DNA of 21,136 nt from a virus, in the IMG/VR virus record IMGVR_UViG_3300030106_002384, positions 33,388 to 54,523 of that record; one strand, 5' to 3'. The notes under the pieces are model-generated. The model made no database searches. It was not told the DNA's origin and worked only from the letters and a program-made list of their open reading frames with translations. A program made the position numbers and the translations under genes. This document shows positions 19,705 through 21,136 of this stretch, one piece after another (position 1 is the stretch's first letter; every line of letters starts with the position of its first letter).

Positions 19705-20094
19705 ATGACTGAGGAATTTGAATTTTACCACGACAACGGTCAGCTATCTGAAAAGGGTAACTACAAGAACGGTAAACAAGAAGGAAGATGGTTCTATTAC
19801 TACGACAACGGTCAGTTAAGTGCAAAGGGTGACTACAGGAACGGTAAGAAAGAAGAAACGTGGGTCCATTACTACTCAAACGGTCAGTTATGGGACAAGG
19901 GTAACTTCAAAAACGGTAAGTATGAAGGAACGTGGGTCACTTACTATAGAGACGGTCAGTTAATGATGAAGGGTAACTTCACAAATGGTTATCGAGAGGG
20001 AATGTGGGTCGAATACCACTGGGATGGTTCAAAGGATACCCGTTGGTCGGGTGTTTACAGTAAATATAAGAAAGTTTATGTAGAGGAGAACTAA
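19705..20094 (+). CDS. MORN_2/YwqK-like repeat protein (129 aa)
   Basis: The product is almost entirely four 24-residue repeats from residue 3, each close to F-Y-x-D/N-G-Q-L-x-x-K-G-N/D-Y/F-x-N-G-K-x-E-G-x-W, plus a diverged fifth. This is the MORN variant 2 pattern of YwqK-type proteins, a family with members annotated as antitoxins and others of unknown role. The repeats are also visible in DNA with a 72-bp period. AAGGAGAATTAAAATG gives a strong start. It is coupled to the GP88-like gene before it and the 54-aa gene after it. Protein binding is the likely role, inferred from the repeats. Confidence 0.8.
   Translation: MTEEFEFYHDNGQLSEKGNYKNGKQEGRWFYYYDNGQLSAKGDYRNGKKEETWVHYYSNGQLWDKGNFKNGKYEGTWVTYYRDGQLMMKGNFTNGYREGMWVEYHWDGSKDTRWSGVYSKYKKVYVEEN
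19711..19998 (+). repeat. Four 72-bp tandem repeats in the MORN-like gene
   Basis: The period is exactly 72 bp: the AACGGTCAG or GACGGTCAG core recurs at about 19735, 19807, 19879 and 19951. The copies are diverged but clearly related, and each encodes one 24-residue MORN_2-type unit. Confidence 0.8.
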
Positions 20095-20095
20095 A

Positions 20096-20260
20096 ATGTT
20101 TATAGAAGTAACCAAAGATAGAGTGTATGGGAATGTTTTACACTACCCTGTTTGTCAAAAGGCAAAGTTATTTGCGAGGATTGCAGGATCAAAAACTTTA
20201 ACAGAGCATACGATGAATTTGATTAAGGAGATGGGATACGAAATACGACTAGTTATTTGA
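20096..20260 (+). CDS. Small early protein (54 aa)
   Basis: ATG 20096 follows GAGGAGAACTAAA. The 54-aa product starts MFIEVTKDRVYGNVLHYPVC, then QKAKLFARIAGSKTLTEHTM, and ends YEIRLVI, a compact beta–alpha–beta-like chain. Members with 'V-x-P-x-C-xxA-xxFAxIAG-xKTLT' are found in various phages, to my recollection, without a known function. It is the last gene before R6, in the module begun by the GP88-like gene. Confidence 0.7.
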   Translation: MFIEVTKDRVYGNVLHYPVCQKAKLFARIAGSKTLTEHTMNLIKEMGYEIRLVI

Positions 20261-20263
20261 ACC

Positions 20264-20313
20264 CTATATATACCTGTGTAGTAAGTTCTTACGAACTACA
20301 CAGGGATATATAG
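20264..20313 (+). repeat. Hairpin cassette R6 (subtype A, fully exchanged stem)
   Basis: Arms CTATATAT/ATATATAG are kept, but the middle stem is CCTGTGT/ACACAGG instead of CTCTTTGC/GCAAAGAG. The bulge is AGTA and the tip AGTTC-TTAC-GAACT is unchanged. Exchange of both stem arms while pairing is retained is strong evidence that the structure is selected. It ends 35 bases before ATG 20349. Confidence 0.88.
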
Positions 20314-20348
20314 AGAGAGTAGAAACCGACAGACCAAGGAGAACTAAA

Positions 20349-20534
20349 ATGACATTGGAAGAGGCACGAAAAATAGTAGGCAATACACCTACGTATGCAC
20401 TTAGAAACATGGTAAAGGCACTTAAGCTACATCAATGGTTAAATACTGAAGACGATTGGAAGCGATTGAAAGCCGCCCAATTAATATTAAGGAAGAAGGA
20501 ACATTCCGCACCATTAATATTGAGGAGCAAGTGA
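20349..20534 (+). CDS. Small conserved-type early protein (61 aa)
   Basis: ATG 20349 follows AAGGAGAACTAAA. The 61-aa basic helical protein contains NTPTYALRNMVKALKLHQWL followed by NTEDDWKRLKAAQLILR. This pattern (ALRNMVKAL–xxWLNTxEDxxRLxAAxxxLR) I associate with small uncharacterised proteins in many phages. It ends one base before the next start (TGAcATG), so translation is coupled. Confidence 0.72.
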   Translation: MTLEEARKIVGNTPTYALRNMVKALKLHQWLNTEDDWKRLKAAQLILRKKEHSAPLILRSK

Positions 20535-20535
20535 C

Positions 20536-20832
20536 ATGTCAAAGACAGAATTTCCCTTCATAGTTTTGACTGATACACATGATCAGTCACCAAAAAGTAT
20601 GTCAGCTTTTACAGTACATAGTGTAAAAGATTTTTTAGATTTTGCACAGGAAGAGGCAGACTGGAGCTACATAGTATACAATGAAACTAAACTTGAGGAG
20701 AGTTTCGGTTCCCTTGAAGATTGCCAAGATGAAGTAGTTAATGGCTATGATTGTTATGGCCTTATATTGACGATCATTATGGCCTTGAGGCATGGCAAGT
20801 TTTGTATAGCTCGCCATCTAAAAGAATGGTAG
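20536..20832 (+). CDS. Early protein, probably the front part of a frameshifted gene (98 aa as read)
   Basis: ATG 20536 follows GAGGAGCAAGTGAC. The first ~75 residues (FPFIVLTDTHDQ, DFLDFAQEEADWSYIVYNET) look like a normal acidic protein. After about 20756 the frame yields a less protein-like tail (LILTIIMALRHGKF) and stops at 20832. In the −1 frame, however, a coherent sequence (YIDDHYGLEAWQVLY) continues to 21059. One extra C in GGCCT near 20760 would give a single 174-aa protein. Alternatives are a programmed −1 shift or two overlapping genes. Confidence 0.6.
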   Translation: MSKTEFPFIVLTDTHDQSPKSMSAFTVHSVKDFLDFAQEEADWSYIVYNETKLEESFGSLEDCQDEVVNGYDCYGLILTIIMALRHGKFCIARHLKEW

Positions 20833-21059
20833 AAATTTCCACTGAGCATCACCATGAGTATTATACTTATGAGAATGCACCAAATATTCTTGATGCGGCT
20901 ATGGACTATATGCAGAGTGAGGAGGACTGCCAGTATTTCTCCACAGATGACACAGTAGAAATGTTTTCAGCAACGTCTTTACACCATGAATGGAGGGCTG
21001 AAAAATTAATTAACCAACAATTAGATGCAATCAAGGTACTTTATGCACCATTTAATTAA
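20826..21059 (+). CDS. Second part of the frameshifted gene or separate overlapping gene (77 aa from ATG)
   Basis: The reading frame is open from just after a TGA at 20748 to TAA 21059. Its first ATG is at 20826, inside ATGGTAG, overlapping the stop of the preceding frame by seven bases. The protein is acidic (VEISTEHHHEYYTYEN, then AAMDYMQSEEDCQYFS) and resembles the preceding part in composition. No ribosome binding site precedes ATG 20826, and protein-like sequence extends upstream of it, so it is more likely the C-terminal half of one gene. Confidence 0.5.
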   Translation: MVEISTEHHHEYYTYENAPNILDAAMDYMQSEEDCQYFSTDDTVEMFSATSLHHEWRAEKLINQQLDAIKVLYAPFN

Positions 21060-21095
21060 TACAACTGTATCAATGAGATAAAAAGGAGGACTAAA

Positions 21096-21136
21096 ATGAC
21101 TTACGAGGATTTAAGGCAATACCTCAACACGTTAAG
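21096..21136 (+). CDS. Early gene, N-terminal fragment (cut by window edge)
   Basis: ATG 21096 follows AAAGGAGGACTAAA, the strongest example of the cluster's start signal. Thirteen codons are visible, MTYEDLRQYLNTL, with no stop before the window ends. The start is probably real because the signal is identical in form to that of its neighbours. Function cannot be judged. Confidence 0.6.
   Translation, partial: MTYEDLRQYLNTL

Noticed and set aside
17219-20313. R1–R6 as a CRISPR array
   Set aside because: Copies are 200–1300 bp apart, separated by genes, not by short unique spacers, and no cas-like gene is present.
17219-20313. R1–R6 as intrinsic terminators
   Set aside because: No U-run follows any copy; each is followed by AT-rich pairing arms and a ribosome binding site.
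1-21136. Integrase, repressor or att sites indicating a temperate phage
   Set aside because: None were recognised; the recombinase-like 140-aa protein lacks a catalytic domain. Lifestyle cannot be decided from this window.

Overview
This window looks like part of the genome of a double-stranded DNA tailed bacteriophage (Caudoviricetes). It is AT-rich and almost fully coding. A terminase–portal–scaffold–coat block with no long tail-tube genes in view suggests a podovirus-like virion. Many small proteins resemble those of marine phages, but host and lineage cannot be fixed without a search. All names below rest on motifs and protein resemblance read by eye.

Left and centre (1–16713, all on the minus strand, read right to left): one long late-type block. 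It starts with a MazG-like nucleotide pyrophosphohydrolase behind a textbook sigma70 promoter (16810–16838). Then come small basic or cysteine-rich proteins (16306–13086), a 2-oxoglutarate/Fe(II) oxygenase, a lysis cassette (XhlA-like membrane protein, M15 peptidase, three-TM holin), small terminase, a recombinase-domain-like DNA-binding protein, large terminase, portal, a small helical protein, a 605-aa glycine/alanine-rich structural protein, scaffold, major capsid protein with its own likely promoter and long leader, and several head/tail structural proteins. Many genes overlap by 1–4 bases, which implies translational coupling.

Divergent centre (16714–17306): no gene. It holds the leftward promoter, a 9-bp inverted repeat around its start site, and then five back-to-back perfect or near-perfect hairpins plus a switch-like element (16962–17142), ahead of the first rightward gene.

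Right (17307–21136, plus strand): an early-type accessory region of small genes: a 31-aa membrane peptide, unknown acidic proteins, a GP88-like cysteine protein and a MORN_2/YwqK-like repeat protein. Each gene or coupled gene group is preceded by one copy of a ~50-bp bulged hairpin (R1–R6). The copies fall into two subtypes, each with a fixed distance to the next start codon, and stem changes are compensated on the other arm. This repeated hairpin cassette and the hairpin array are the most unusual features. They could be RNase III processing sites, RNA stabilisers, antitermination or protein-binding signals, phage-specific promoters, or boundaries for gene shuffling comparable in layout to the promoter–stem-loop cassettes of T4-type phages.
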